Assembly (NCBI GenBank): GCA_029883975.1 | Contig: JAOUIL010000030.1 | Location: 1-34,188 of the forward strand | Origin: Betaproteobacteria bacterium | GTDB lineage: Bacteria; Pseudomonadota; Gammaproteobacteria; Burkholderiales; SG8-39 | Direction of reading: 5' to 3' | DNA length: 34,188 nucleotides | In this document: positions 14,392 to 22,412 of the stretch, in pieces | Position numbering within the stretch: position 1 is the stretch's first letter | Layout of the letters: every line of letters starts with the position of its first letter | Notes under the pieces: generated by a model | What the model was told of the DNA's origin: nothing | What the model saw: the letters and a program-made list of their open reading frames with translations, nothing else | Databases searched by the model: none | Made by a program: the position numbers and the translations under genes

Positions 14392-16148
14392 TGCAGCCCC
14401 CCGGCCATGCCGACGCGCCGCCGGATCGTCTTGAACGACGAGGTGACGTGGCATTTCTCGCACTGGCGGCCGAAGCCGCCGTCGTGCACGTCGTCGCCGG
14501 CGTGGCAGCTCGCGCAGCTCGCCGCGAGCCTCGGCGCGCCGTCCACCGGTGCGCGGTGGCAGCCCTCGCACTTGAGCCGGGCGTGCGCGCCGTCCAGCGC
14601 GAAGCGCGCACGCCTGGCATGGTCGAAGTCCCAGCTGCGCCAGGCGCGCGCGTTGTGGCAGGTCTCGCATGCGGGACCCAGGCGGCGCTTGTGCACGTCG
14701 TCGCGCGCATGGCAGGAGACGCAGGCGGGCTTCGCGTCCTTGTAGCGCTTGCCCGCGTGGCACTTCGCGCAGGGGACGACCAGGTGGCCGCCAAGGAGCG
14801 GGAAGCGCGTGCGCCCGTGGTCGAAGCGCGCCTTCTTCCAGGTGCCGGCGTCGTGGCAGGCATCGCACCGCGTGCCGAGCTGCCCCTCGTGGACGTCGTC
14901 CTGCCGGTGACAGCCGAAACAGTCCTTGGGCGTGCGCCGGTAGTTGGTGTCGCGGTGGCAGCTCTCGCATCTCACGCGCGCGTGGCTGCCGAGCAGCGGA
15001 AAGGCGGTCTTCGCGTGGTCGAACCGGCTTTCCTTCCAGCTGCGCTCGCCATGGCAGCTCGCGCAGTTCTCGCCCAGCGCGCCCTTGTGGCGATCGTCCT
15101 TGCGGTGGCAGCCGATGCAGGTGCCCGGCACGTCCTTGAATACGGCGCTCTTGTGGCAGCTGTCGCACTTGACGGCGGCATGCCTGCCGAGCAGCGGGAA
15201 GCGCGTCTTCGCGTGGTCGAAGCGCCCCACCTTCCAGTCGCGCTCGCTGTGGCAGTCGCCGCAGGCCGTGCCGAGCGAACCCTTGTGCCGGTCGTCCTTG
15301 CGGTGGCAGGCGATGCACGTCGCCTGCAGCTTGTCGCGGTACAAGTCGCCGGTGTGGCAGCTGTCGCACTGCACGGCGCGGTGCCGCCCGCGCAGCGCGA
15401 AATGCGTGTCCTTGTCGTGGTCGAAGGCAAGGAGCTTCCAGCCCTGGTCGCTGTGGCAGGTCTCGCACTTCTGGCCGTAGCGCGCCTTGTGCTTGTCGTC
15501 GGCGCGGTGGCAGCCGATGCAGGTGACCGGCGCCTCCTTGAAGTTGCTGCTCTTGTGGCAGCTCGCGCACTTGACCGGCGCGTGCTTGCCGCGCAGCGGA
15601 AAGCGCGTCTTGCCGTGGTCGAAGCGCGTCTTCTTCCAGTCGCTCTCGGCATGGCAATCGGCGCACTGGGCGCCGAGGCGCCCCTTGTGCACGTCCTGCT
15701 TCGCGTGGCAGTCGACACAGCGCCCGGGCGCCTCGCGGTACTTCTTCTTCGGCGGGTGGCAGGCCCGGCACTCGAGCTTCGGCTCGGCGTGCGCCCCGCG
15801 CAGCGCGAAGTCGGTCTTGCCGTGGTCGAAGGCGCGTTCGTCGAGCTGCACGATCTTCGCGCCGCGCCCGCGGTGGTCGGTGTGGCAGGCGCGGCAGGGC
15901 TGCGGCGCGATGCGCCCGTGATACCCGCGGTGCTCCCGGAGATCCACGCCGACCTCCTTATGGCAGTCGAGGCAGAGCGCGTTCTGCGCCGCGCGGTCGA
16001 AGGGCACGTGGCAGTTGCGGCACTCGCCCTCGGCCCGGGCGTGCGCCTCGGCGAGCGGCCCGGGCGAGAGCACGCTCTCCAGCGACTGGCCGAGCGCCGC
16101 GCCCCCGGCGAGCGCGAGCCAGGCCGCGAGGAGGCAGCGGACGGTCAA
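14388..16148 (-). CDS. Secreted 24-haem c-type cytochrome
   Basis: About 586 residues from a TTG start at 16148 (overlapping the upstream stop as TTGA), beginning with a Sec signal peptide (CLLAAWLALAGGAALGQ) without a lipobox. I count 24 CXXCH motifs. After three N-terminal sites (CRNCH, CLDCH, CRACH) come seven modules of 66-67 residues with three haems each, typified by CASCHKSSNFKEAPVTCIGCH, then KCETCHSDQGW and FDHxKTRFPLRGxH. The density is one haem per 24 residues, far above ordinary periplasmic cytochromes. It is Lys/Arg-rich, unlike the Ser/Thr-rich 18-haem protein. Likely a long periplasmic electron wire between the inner-membrane cytochrome b-like protein and the outer membrane; the location is inferred. 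Confidence 0.93.
   Translation of the reverse strand: MTVRCLLAAWLALAGGAALGQSLESVLSPGPLAEAHARAEGECRNCHVPFDRAAQNALCLDCHKEVGVDLREHRGYHGRIAPQPCRACHTDHRGRGAKIVQLDERAFDHGKTDFALRGAHAEPKLECRACHPPKKKYREAPGRCVDCHAKQDVHKGRLGAQCADCHAESDWKKTRFDHGKTRFPLRGKHAPVKCASCHKSSNFKEAPVTCIGCHRADDKHKARYGQKCETCHSDQGWKLLAFDHDKDTHFALRGRHRAVQCDSCHTGDLYRDKLQATCIACHRKDDRHKGSLGTACGDCHSERDWKVGRFDHAKTRFPLLGRHAAVKCDSCHKSAVFKDVPGTCIGCHRKDDRHKGALGENCASCHGERSWKESRFDHAKTAFPLLGSHARVRCESCHRDTNYRRTPKDCFGCHRQDDVHEGQLGTRCDACHDAGTWKKARFDHGRTRFPLLGGHLVVPCAKCHAGKRYKDAKPACVSCHARDDVHKRRLGPACETCHNARAWRSWDFDHARRARFALDGAHARLKCEGCHRAPVDGAPRLAASCASCHAGDDVHDGGFGRQCEKCHVTSSFKTIRRRVGMAGGLQ
14560..15765 (-). repeat. Seven 198-201 bp modules inside the 24-haem cytochrome gene
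   Basis: The first haem codons of successive modules recur at 15555, 15354, 15153, 14955 and 14757 (spacings of 201, 201, 198 and 198 bp), each module encoding three CXXCH sites and an FDH-K-T-RFPL-G-H segment. Outer boundaries are approximate. Confidence 0.75.
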
Positions 16149-17035
16149 TAGGCGTGGACGGCGACCACATGGGCGATCGCGCTGAGCAGCATCATCCACA
16201 CGAACGGCACGTGCAGGACGTGCCAGAGCGAGAACAGCCGCTCGTAGCGGCTGAACTGCGCCACGCGCTGCGCGCCGTTGACGAAGTCCACGATGAACGC
16301 CCGGCCGCCCGCCAGGTGGCGCCGCTGCCGCGCGGCGTCCCAGCCGAACGCGCGCGCGTGCATGCGGTAGACGCGCGCGAACTCGCGGATGCAGCGGCGG
16401 CGCACCCAGCGCGCGCGCCAGCCGAGGGTGACGAAGCGCCAGGCGCCTTGCAGCACGTTGCCCGGCCGCGCGAGCGCGGCCGCCTCGAAGGCGGCGAGCC
16501 GCCGGGCGACCTCCGGCGCGAAGCTCAGCTTGGACTGCAGTTCCCCGGCGTTGAGCCCGACCTCGGCCTGCAGCTGCGCGAGCGTCATGCGCGTGCCGTA
16601 CAGCCCATGGTGGATGCGCACGTAGATGAAGCGCCCGACGATGCCGCTCGCGGCGACGAGCAGCATGCAGGTGAGCGCCACGCCGGCATTGAGCGAGCCG
16701 ACCTGGAACTTCGAGTGCACGAGGATGAGCAGCGGGGCGGCGATGCCGCAAGCCATGTGTAGCGCGAACCATGCCTTGCTCGCGCCCCAGGCCTGCATGA
16801 AGCGCAGGCGCTTGCGCAGCGGGTAGAGGAAGACGAGCAGCAGCGCGATGCCGCCCGCGAGGCCGAGGAAGTAGCCGAGGTCCGAGCCGGGCGTGTAGTC
16901 GCCGTACCGGCTGGCAAGCCACGCGGCGCCGACCAGCGCCGCGACGGCGGGCAGGAAATAGCGCGCGCCGGTGGACGCGCGCCGCGCGGCGCCGGCCGCC
17001 GCGCGCGGGTAGGGATAAGTCGTGCTCGCGTGCAT
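16145..17035 (-). CDS. Membrane cytochrome b-like protein, first gene of the multihaem operon
   Basis: A 296-residue protein with about five hydrophobic helices: YFLPAVAALVGAAWLA, LGYFLGLAGGIALLLVFLYPL, FALHMACGIAAPLLILVHSKF, AGVALTCMLLVAASGIVGRFIYV and the C-terminal WHVLHVPFVWMMLLSAIAHVVAVHA. Several His lie in or next to helices (ALHMACG, LVHSKF, IHHGLYG, LWHVLHVP, AHVVAVHAY), suitable as axial ligands for two b haems as in b561-type quinol-cytochrome subunits. A soluble charged loop of about 110 residues separates helices 4 and 5. I infer that it exchanges electrons between the quinone pool and the 24-haem cytochrome. ATG 17035 has only a weak ribosome-binding site. Distant from any named family I can recognise. 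Confidence 0.82.
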   Translation of the reverse strand: MHASTTYPYPRAAAGAARRASTGARYFLPAVAALVGAAWLASRYGDYTPGSDLGYFLGLAGGIALLLVFLYPLRKRLRFMQAWGASKAWFALHMACGIAAPLLILVHSKFQVGSLNAGVALTCMLLVAASGIVGRFIYVRIHHGLYGTRMTLAQLQAEVGLNAGELQSKLSFAPEVARRLAAFEAAALARPGNVLQGAWRFVTLGWRARWVRRRCIREFARVYRMHARAFGWDAARQRRHLAGGRAFIVDFVNGAQRVAQFSRYERLFSLWHVLHVPFVWMMLLSAIAHVVAVHAY

Positions 17036-17090
17036 CAGTCGATTGGTGGCCCGAAAGTTTCTTGCTAAGTTGCAGAGCGCAGCGCGATGG

Positions 17091-17096
17091 TGTCAA
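17091..17096 (-). promoter_or_regulatory. -35 element of the multihaem operon
   Basis: On the minus strand this reads TTGACA, a perfect -35 hexamer, 56 bases upstream of the cytochrome b-like start. No good -10 lies at 16-18 bases (CAACTT or similar), which would fit an activator-dependent promoter. Confidence 0.4.
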
Positions 17097-17142
17097 AAAA
17101 CGTGAAGCGTGGGATTGGCATATTGCGCATCGGGCGCGCAGT

Positions 17143-17170
17143 TAATCTGCGCCTAATCTGCCGTTAATCT
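17143..17170. promoter_or_regulatory. Three TAATCT direct repeats at 11-bp spacing
   Basis: TAATCT occurs at 17143, 17154 and 17165, exactly one helical turn apart, in the 166-bp space between the divergent cytochrome operon and the Fe-S/FAD oxidoreductase gene (start 17202). Flanking bases are also shared (TTAATCTGC, CTAATCTGCC, TTAATCTTTC). Direct repeats spaced by 11 bp are typical of OmpR/PhoB-family response-regulator sites. Confidence 0.6.
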
Positions 17171-17201
17171 TTCGTCGTCGCGCGGCGACGCGGAGAGCCG
17201 A

Positions 17202-18503
17202 ATGAAAGTCGTTTCGCCGGAAATATTGCTCTATGCGGTCCCGCTGCTCGCGTTTCTCGCCGTGTATTTCTTCCGCCGCTCGCGCGCGCGCGCCCGGCAC
17301 GAGGAGCAATTGCGCGAATCGGTGCAGGCCGGCCTCACCGAGCCCGTGTCGCTGCATCCGGTGGTGGACCCCAACCGGTGCATCGGCTCGAGCTCGTGCG
17401 TGTCCGCATGTCCCGAGTCCGCGATCGGCGTGATCCACGGCAAGGCGCAGCTCGTGAATCCCTCGGCGTGCATCGGTCACGGCGCCTGCGCCGCGTCCTG
17501 CCCGCTGGAAGCGATCAAGCTGGTGTTCGGCACCGAGCGCCGCGGCATCGACATCCCGCAGGTCAAGCCCAACTTCGAGACCAACGTGCCCGGCATCTTC
17601 ATCGCGGGCGAGCTGGGCGGCATGGGCCTGATCCGCAAGGCGGTGGAGCAGGGACGGCAGGCGATCGCCTCGATCAAGGGACTGGCGCGCGGCGGCACGG
17701 ACTACGACGCGGTGATCGTCGGCGCGGGACCGGCGGGCATCGCCGCCGGCCTGGGCGCGATCGAGCACAAGCTGAAGTACGTCCTGCTCGAGCAGGAAGG
17801 CTCGCTCGGCGGCGCGGTGTACCACTACCCGCGCAACAAGATCGCCATGACCGCGCCGGTGCGGCTGCCGCTGTTCGGCAGGATGAAGTTCAACGAGGTG
17901 TCCAAGGAGGCGCTGCTCGCCTTCTGGCAGGACATCGCGAACAGGGCGAGCTTGCGCATCCGCTTCAACGAGCCGATGCAGTCGATCGAGCGCTCGGGCA
18001 ACGGCTACGTGGTGAAGACGCCGCGCGGCAGCTACGCCGCGCGCGCGGTGCTGCTTGCCGTGGGCCGGCGCGGCACGCCGCGCAAGCTCGGCGTGCCGGG
18101 GGAGGAGCAGCCGAAAGTCGTCTACCGCCTCGTGGACGCCGGGCAGTACCGCGGGCGCCACGTGCTGGTCGTGGGCGGGGGCGACAGCGCGCTCGAGGCG
18201 GCGCTCGCGCTCTCCGAGCAGCCGGGCACGAAAGCCGCGCTCTCCTACCGCGGCGCGGCCTTCGACCGGGTGAAGCCGAAGAACCGCGAGCGGCTGGAGG
18301 CCGCCGCGGCCGCCCGGCGCGTGCAGGTGCTGCTCGGCTCCGCGGTGGAGCGCATCGGCGCGCGCGACGTCGCGTTGAAGATCGGGGACAAGGGCGTCAC
18401 CCTGCCGAACGACGCGGTGATCGTCTGCGCGGGCGGGGTGCTGCCGACCGACCTGCTCAAGCAGGTCGGCATCGAGTTCGAGACGAAGCGCGGCGCCGCC
18501 TAG
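17202..18503 (+). CDS. Membrane-anchored Fe-S / FAD-NAD(P) oxidoreductase, apparently permuted
   Basis: A 433-residue protein: N-terminal membrane helix (8-24), then two ferredoxin-like motifs CIGSSSCVSACP (C60, C66, C70) and CIGHGACAASCP (C90, C96, C100), in which the usual second Cys is Ser63 and His93. Residues 125-158 (ETNVPGIFIAGELGGMGLI then RKAVEQGRQAIASI) match the segment that normally ends thioredoxin-reductase-like flavoproteins. Only after this come the FAD-binding VIVGAGPAGIAAG (172-184) and the NAD(P)-binding VLVVGGGDSALEAAL (about 322). No redox CxxC of thioredoxin reductase is present. It likely moves electrons between NAD(P)H, FAD and Fe-S clusters at the cytoplasmic face of the membrane; divergent to the multihaem operon and presumably co-regulated. 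Confidence 0.88.
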   Translation: MKVVSPEILLYAVPLLAFLAVYFFRRSRARARHEEQLRESVQAGLTEPVSLHPVVDPNRCIGSSSCVSACPESAIGVIHGKAQLVNPSACIGHGACAASCPLEAIKLVFGTERRGIDIPQVKPNFETNVPGIFIAGELGGMGLIRKAVEQGRQAIASIKGLARGGTDYDAVIVGAGPAGIAAGLGAIEHKLKYVLLEQEGSLGGAVYHYPRNKIAMTAPVRLPLFGRMKFNEVSKEALLAFWQDIANRASLRIRFNEPMQSIERSGNGYVVKTPRGSYAARAVLLAVGRRGTPRKLGVPGEEQPKVVYRLVDAGQYRGRHVLVVGGGDSALEAALALSEQPGTKAALSYRGAAFDRVKPKNRERLEAAAAARRVQVLLGSAVERIGARDVALKIGDKGVTLPNDAVIVCAGGVLPTDLLKQVGIEFETKRGAA

Positions 18504-18513
18504 CGGCGCCGCG
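18489..18513. terminator. 11-bp perfect hairpin at the end of the oxidoreductase gene
   Basis: Arms CGCGGCGCCGC (18489-18499) and GCGGCGCCGCG (18503-18513) pair perfectly around a CTA loop, with the stop codon TAG split between loop and stem. No T tract follows. It sits between convergent genes and could block read-through in both directions. Confidence 0.55.
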
Positions 18514-18545
18514 CGCTCAGGCGGCCTGCTTCAAGGAAACAGGCG

Positions 18546-19703
18546 TCAAGCCGCCTGCTTGAGCGCCAGCGCCTTGTCGGTCGCTTCCCAGGTGAACTCG
18601 GGCTCTTCGCGCCCGAAGTGGCCGTAGGCGGCGGTCTTCTCGTAGATCGGGCGCAGCAGGTCGAGCATCTGGATGATGCCGCGCGGCCGCAGGTCGAAGT
18701 TGGCGAGCACGAGCTGCGCGAGCTTTTCGTCCGAGATCTTGCCGGTGCCCTGCGTGGTGACCATCACGCTGGTCGGCTGCGCCACGCCGATCGCGTAGGA
18801 GACCTGCACCAGGCACTTGGTGGCGAGGCCCGCGGCGACGATGTTCTTCGCCACGTAGCGCGCGGCATAGGCCGCCGAGCGGTCCACCTTGGACGGATCC
18901 TTGCCGGAGAAGGCGCCGCCGCCGTGCGGCGCGGAGCCGCCGTAGGTGTCGACGATGATCTTGCGGCCGGTGAGGCCGCAGTCGCCCTTCGGCCCGCCGA
19001 TCTCGAAGCTGCCGGTGGGATTGACGAGGTACTTCACCTTGCCCTTCACCAGGTTCTTCGGCAGCACGGGCTTGATGATCTGCTCGATCACCGCCTCCTC
19101 GATCTGCTTCTGCGCCATGCCAGAGGCGTGCTGCGTGGAGAGCACCACGGTGTCGATCGCCTCGGGCTTGCCGTTCGCGTAGCGGATGGTGACCTGGGAC
19201 TTGGCGTCGGGCCTCAGCCAGGGCAGGCGCCCGTCGCGGCGCAGCTCCGACTGGCGCTCGACCAGGCGGTGCGAGAGGTAGATGGCGAGCGGCATCAGCG
19301 TCGGCGTCTCGTCGCAGGCGTAGCCGAACATCAGGCCCTGGTCGCCCGCGCCCTGGTCCATGTCCACTTCGCGGTCCACGCCCTGCGCGATGTTCTTCGA
19401 CTGCTCGCCGTAGGCGACCACCACCGTGCAGCCCTCGGCGTCGAAGCCGATTTTCGGGTCGTTGTAGCCGATGCGGTTGATCGTGCGGCGCGCGACCTCC
19501 TGGTAGTCGACGTGCGCCTCGCGGCTCTTGGTGATCTCGCCGGCGAGCACCACCAGGTTGTCCTTGACCAGCGTCTCCGCGGCGACGCGGGCGCGCTTGT
19601 CCTGGCTTAGAATCGCATCCAGCACGGCGTCGGAGATCTGGTCCGCCACCTTGTCCGGGTGCCCCTCGGAAACCGACTCTGAAGTGAAGAGAAAATCGCT
19701 CAT
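18546..19703 (-). CDS. metK: S-adenosylmethionine synthetase
   Basis: A 385-residue protein, full length for MetK. It makes SAM from methionine and ATP. Motifs: N-terminal [20 protein letters not shown] with the ATP/Mg-binding HPDK, the [12 protein letters not shown] loop, [10 protein letters not shown], and [20 protein letters not shown] as the second signature. ATG 19703 fits the family start ([18 protein letters not shown]). Only 42 bases separate it from the divergent acyltransferase gene, too little for any of the larger known SAM riboswitches. The metK / lpxL divergent pair is an arrangement I recall from betaproteobacteria. Confidence 0.99.
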   Translation of the reverse strand: MSDFLFTSESVSEGHPDKVADQISDAVLDAILSQDKRARVAAETLVKDNLVVLAGEITKSREAHVDYQEVARRTINRIGYNDPKIGFDAEGCTVVVAYGEQSKNIAQGVDREVDMDQGAGDQGLMFGYACDETPTLMPLAIYLSHRLVERQSELRRDGRLPWLRPDAKSQVTIRYANGKPEAIDTVVLSTQHASGMAQKQIEEAVIEQIIKPVLPKNLVKGKVKYLVNPTGSFEIGGPKGDCGLTGRKIIVDTYGGSAPHGGGAFSGKDPSKVDRSAAYAARYVAKNIVAAGLATKCLVQVSYAIGVAQPTSVMVTTQGTGKISDEKLAQLVLANFDLRPRGIIQMLDLLRPIYEKTAAYGHFGREEPEFTWEATDKALALKQAA

Positions 19704-19745
19704 CGCCCTGGCGTCGCCTCGAAAAAAAGGCTTGAAGGATAGCAG

Positions 19746-20573
19746 ATGATGCAGCTGCTGGCGCGCCTGCCGCTCGCCTTCGTGCATGCGCTGGGCGTCG
19801 CGGTGGCCTGGGTCATCTACGCCTTCGCGGCCAAGTGGCGCGCGCGGCTGCGCGCCAACCTCGCGCAGGCGGGCTACGGCGACGCGCGGCACCGGCGCGC
19901 CGCGGTGGCCGAGGCGGGCAAGATGGTGTTCGAGGCGCCCAGGATGTGGCTGCGCCCCGGCGCGGAGCTGCGCGCCCTCATCCGCCGCGTCGAGGGGATG
20001 GAGGCGGTGCTCGCGGCGCGCGCCGCGGGCAAGGGCATCGTCTTCTTCACCCCGCACTACGGCTGCTTCGAGATCACGCCGCTCGTCGCCTCCGGGCACA
20101 TGCCGCTCACCGTGCTCTACCGGCCGCACAAGAAGGAGCGGCTGCAGCGCGTGATCGTCGAGGGGCGCGAGAGGAAGAACATCGCGCTCGCGCCGGCGAG
20201 CACGGCCGGCGTGCGCATGCTGCTCGCGGCGCTCAGGCGCGGCGAGGCGATCGGCATCCTGCCCGACCAGGTGCCGGGCAGGGGCGAGGGCGAGTGGGTC
20301 GAGTTCTTCGGCCGCCCGGCCTACACGATGACGCTCGCCGGCAAGTTCGCCGCGCGCGAGGATTGCGCCGCGTTCCTCGCCATGTGCGAGCGCCTGCCGC
20401 GCGGCGCGGGCTACGCGGTGCGCATCCTGCCGCTCGCGCCGGCGCTGCCCGGCGAGAGCCCGGCGCGGCGCATCAACCGCGCACTGGAGGAAGCGATCCG
20501 CGAGCGGCCCGAGCAGTACATGTGGAGCTACAACCGCTACAAGCGCCCGCACGGCGCGCCGCCGCCGCCGTGA
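19746..20573 (+). CDS. lpxL: LpxL/HtrB-family lipid A acyltransferase (first of two)
   Basis: A 275-residue inner-membrane acyltransferase. An N-terminal hydrophobic helix ([24 protein letters not shown]) is followed by the catalytic HX4E motif HYGCFE (H104, E109), [20 protein letters not shown], and the family ending [14 protein letters not shown]. It would transfer a secondary acyl chain from acyl-ACP to lipid A. ATG 19746 is preceded by AAGGA; an ATG at 19749 is equally usable. The stop overlaps the next gene's GTG. Two adjacent paralogues suggest that two secondary acyl chains are added by different enzymes; which adds which cannot be told here. Confidence 0.9.
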   Translation: MMQLLARLPLAFVHALGVAVAWVIYAFAAKWRARLRANLAQAGYGDARHRRAAVAEAGKMVFEAPRMWLRPGAELRALIRRVEGMEAVLAARAAGKGIVFFTPHYGCFEITPLVASGHMPLTVLYRPHKKERLQRVIVEGRERKNIALAPASTAGVRMLLAALRRGEAIGILPDQVPGRGEGEWVEFFGRPAYTMTLAGKFAAREDCAAFLAMCERLPRGAGYAVRILPLAPALPGESPARRINRALEEAIRERPEQYMWSYNRYKRPHGAPPPP

Positions 20574-21445
20574 GCCGGCTGCTGCTCGGCCTGATGTGGC
20601 TGATCCACCTGCTGCCGCTCGGCGCGCAGGCGGCGATCGGCAACGCCATCGGCCGCGCGATGTTCTGGCTGGTGCGCTCGCGCCGCCGCGTGACGCGCAT
20701 CAACCTCGCCAAGTGCTTCCCGCGCATGGACCCCGCGGCGCGCGAGCGCCTGGCGCGCGCGCACTTCCGCGCGTTCGCGCGCAGCTTCGTCGAGCGCGGC
20801 ATCCTGTGGTGGGCGCCGCGCGCGCGCGTCGAGCGCCTGATCCGCGTCCAGGGCCTGGAGCACGTGCGCGCGCTCGCCGGCACGCCGGTCATCCTGTTCG
20901 TGCCGCACTTCGTCGGGCTGGACGCGGCGGCCACGCGCCTGGGCTGCGAGCTCGACATGGTCGGCATCTACCAGCGGCAGAAGGACCCGGTGCTGCTCAG
21001 GATCCTGCTGCACGGGCGCGGGCGCTTCGGCAACGTGCGCCAGGTGTCGCGCAACGAGGGCGCGCGCGTGGCCATCCGCGCGATGGTGCGCGAGCACCGG
21101 CCGTTCTTCTACCTGCCCGACCTCGACCACGGGCCGCGCGACGCCGTGTTCGTGCCGTTCTTCGGCGTGCCGGCGGCCACCGTGCCGGGGCTGTCGCGCA
21201 TCGCTGCCATGACGGGTGCCAGGGTGCTGCCGTGCGTGACGCGCATGCTGCCCGGGGGCGCGGGCTACGAGGTGAAGATCGAGCCGCCCTGGGAGCACTT
21301 CCCCACCGCCGACGTCGAGGCCGACACGCGGCGCATGAACGCCTACATCGAGAAGGCCATCGAGACGATGCCCGAGCAGTACCTGTGGTCGCACCGGCGC
21401 TTCAAGACGCGCCCGCCGGGCGAGGCGTCCTTCTATAACGACTAG
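20570..21445 (+). CDS. lpxL: LpxL/HtrB-family lipid A acyltransferase (second of two)
   Basis: A 291-residue paralogue of the preceding protein. Start GTG 20570 overlaps the upstream stop as GTGA. The N-terminal helix [42 protein letters not shown], the catalytic HX4D motif HFVGLD (H113, D118), [20 protein letters not shown] and the ending [18 protein letters not shown] are all LpxL/LpxM family features. The Asp in HX4D is the canonical residue, where the first copy has Glu. It acts at the cytoplasmic side of the inner membrane on lipid A precursors. Directly followed by the gnnA-like gene, which supports a lipid A operon. Confidence 0.92.
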   Translation: MSRLLLGLMWLIHLLPLGAQAAIGNAIGRAMFWLVRSRRRVTRINLAKCFPRMDPAARERLARAHFRAFARSFVERGILWWAPRARVERLIRVQGLEHVRALAGTPVILFVPHFVGLDAAATRLGCELDMVGIYQRQKDPVLLRILLHGRGRFGNVRQVSRNEGARVAIRAMVREHRPFFYLPDLDHGPRDAVFVPFFGVPAATVPGLSRIAAMTGARVLPCVTRMLPGGAGYEVKIEPPWEHFPTADVEADTRRMNAYIEKAIETMPEQYLWSHRRFKTRPPGEASFYND

Positions 21446-21455
21446 AATGCCCGCC

Positions 21456-22412
21456 ATGGCGAAGAACAAGCTGCGCGCCGCCGTCGTCGGGGTGGGCTAC
21501 CTCGGGCAGTTCCATGCCGAGAAGCTCGCGGCCGCCCCGGGCGTGGAGCTCGTGGCGGTGGTCGACGCCGACCCGGCGCGCGCGAAGAGCGTCGCGGCCA
21601 AGCTCGGCTGCGCGGCGCACGACGACCCGCGCGCGCTCGCCGGCGCGGTGGACCTCGTGTGCGTCGCCGTGCCCACGCCGCGCCACCGCGACGTGGCGCT
21701 GCCGTTCCTGGAGGCGGGCGTGCACGTGCTGGTGGAAAAGCCCATCGCCACGACGCTCGCCGAGGCCGACGCGCTGATCGCCGCGGCGAAGAAGGGCGGC
21801 GCGCTGCTGGCGGTCGGGCACCTGCAGCGCTTCAATCCCGCGTTCCGCGCGCTCTCGGCCGCGCTCGGCAGGCCGCTGTACATCGAGTGCGAGCGGCTCG
21901 CCGGCTTCAAGCAGCGCGGCATCGACGTCGACGTGGTGCTCGACCTGATGATCCACGACCTCGACCTCGTGCTGTCGATGGCGCGAAGCGAGCTGGCGCA
22001 CGTCTCGGCCTGCGGCTTTCACGTGCTGACCGACTCGATCGACATCGCCAGCGTGCGCCTGGAGTTCGCCGACGGCTGCGTGGCCAACCTGTCGGCGAGC
22101 CGCGTGAGCCAGCAGCCGGTGAGGAAGCTGCGCGTGTTCCAGGCCGACGGCTACGCCTCGGCCGACCTGCAGGCGGGCAAGCTGCGCCTCGTGCGCCGCG
22201 ATGCCAGGGGCGGCGGCATCGCGGAGGTCGAGTCCTCGTATGACGACCGCGACGAGCTGCGCGCGGAGGTCCTCGACTTCGTCGAGGCGGCGCGCGGCGG
22301 CGGTGCGCCGCTGGTCGGCGGCGAGGACGGGCGCCAGGCGCTGGCGCTCGCGCTCGAAGTCGGCCGACTGGTGCGGGCGCGCCTCGAGCGCTTCCAGGCG
22401 GTGCAACCATGA
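21456..22412 (+). CDS. gnnA: Gfo/Idh/MocA dehydrogenase, probable UDP-GlcNAc 3-dehydrogenase
   Basis: A 318-residue NAD-dependent sugar dehydrogenase. N-terminal Rossmann motif [15 protein letters not shown], then [31 protein letters not shown] with the catalytic [15 protein letters not shown], and [13 protein letters not shown] with the active-site His. The next gene is a DegT-type aminotransferase, and two LpxL genes precede it; this is the context of GnnA, which oxidises the 3-OH of UDP-GlcNAc for amide-linked lipid A in Acidithiobacillus and Leptospira. ATG 21456 is preferred over ATG 21447 because TAGAAT (21443-21448) lies seven bases before it as a likely -10 and overlaps the other start. 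A WbpB/WlbA-like O-antigen role is the alternative. Confidence 0.72.
   Translation: MAKNKLRAAVVGVGYLGQFHAEKLAAAPGVELVAVVDADPARAKSVAAKLGCAAHDDPRALAGAVDLVCVAVPTPRHRDVALPFLEAGVHVLVEKPIATTLAEADALIAAAKKGGALLAVGHLQRFNPAFRALSAALGRPLYIECERLAGFKQRGIDVDVVLDLMIHDLDLVLSMARSELAHVSACGFHVLTDSIDIASVRLEFADGCVANLSASRVSQQPVRKLRVFQADGYASADLQAGKLRLVRRDARGGGIAEVESSYDDRDELRAEVLDFVEAARGGGAPLVGGEDGRQALALALEVGRLVRARLERFQAVQP

Noticed and set aside
12961-14745. Long plus-strand ORF (594 codons) opposite the cytochrome genes, and others like it at 10586-13057 and 14391-16151
   Set aside because: They are Ala/Arg/Val-rich mirror frames of the haem-repeat genes, with no domains and no ribosome-binding sites; very high GC removes stop codons from the opposite strand.
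19704-19745. Possible SAM riboswitch upstream of metK
   Set aside because: Only 42 bases separate the divergent starts, part of which serves the other gene; no known SAM or SAH riboswitch fits.
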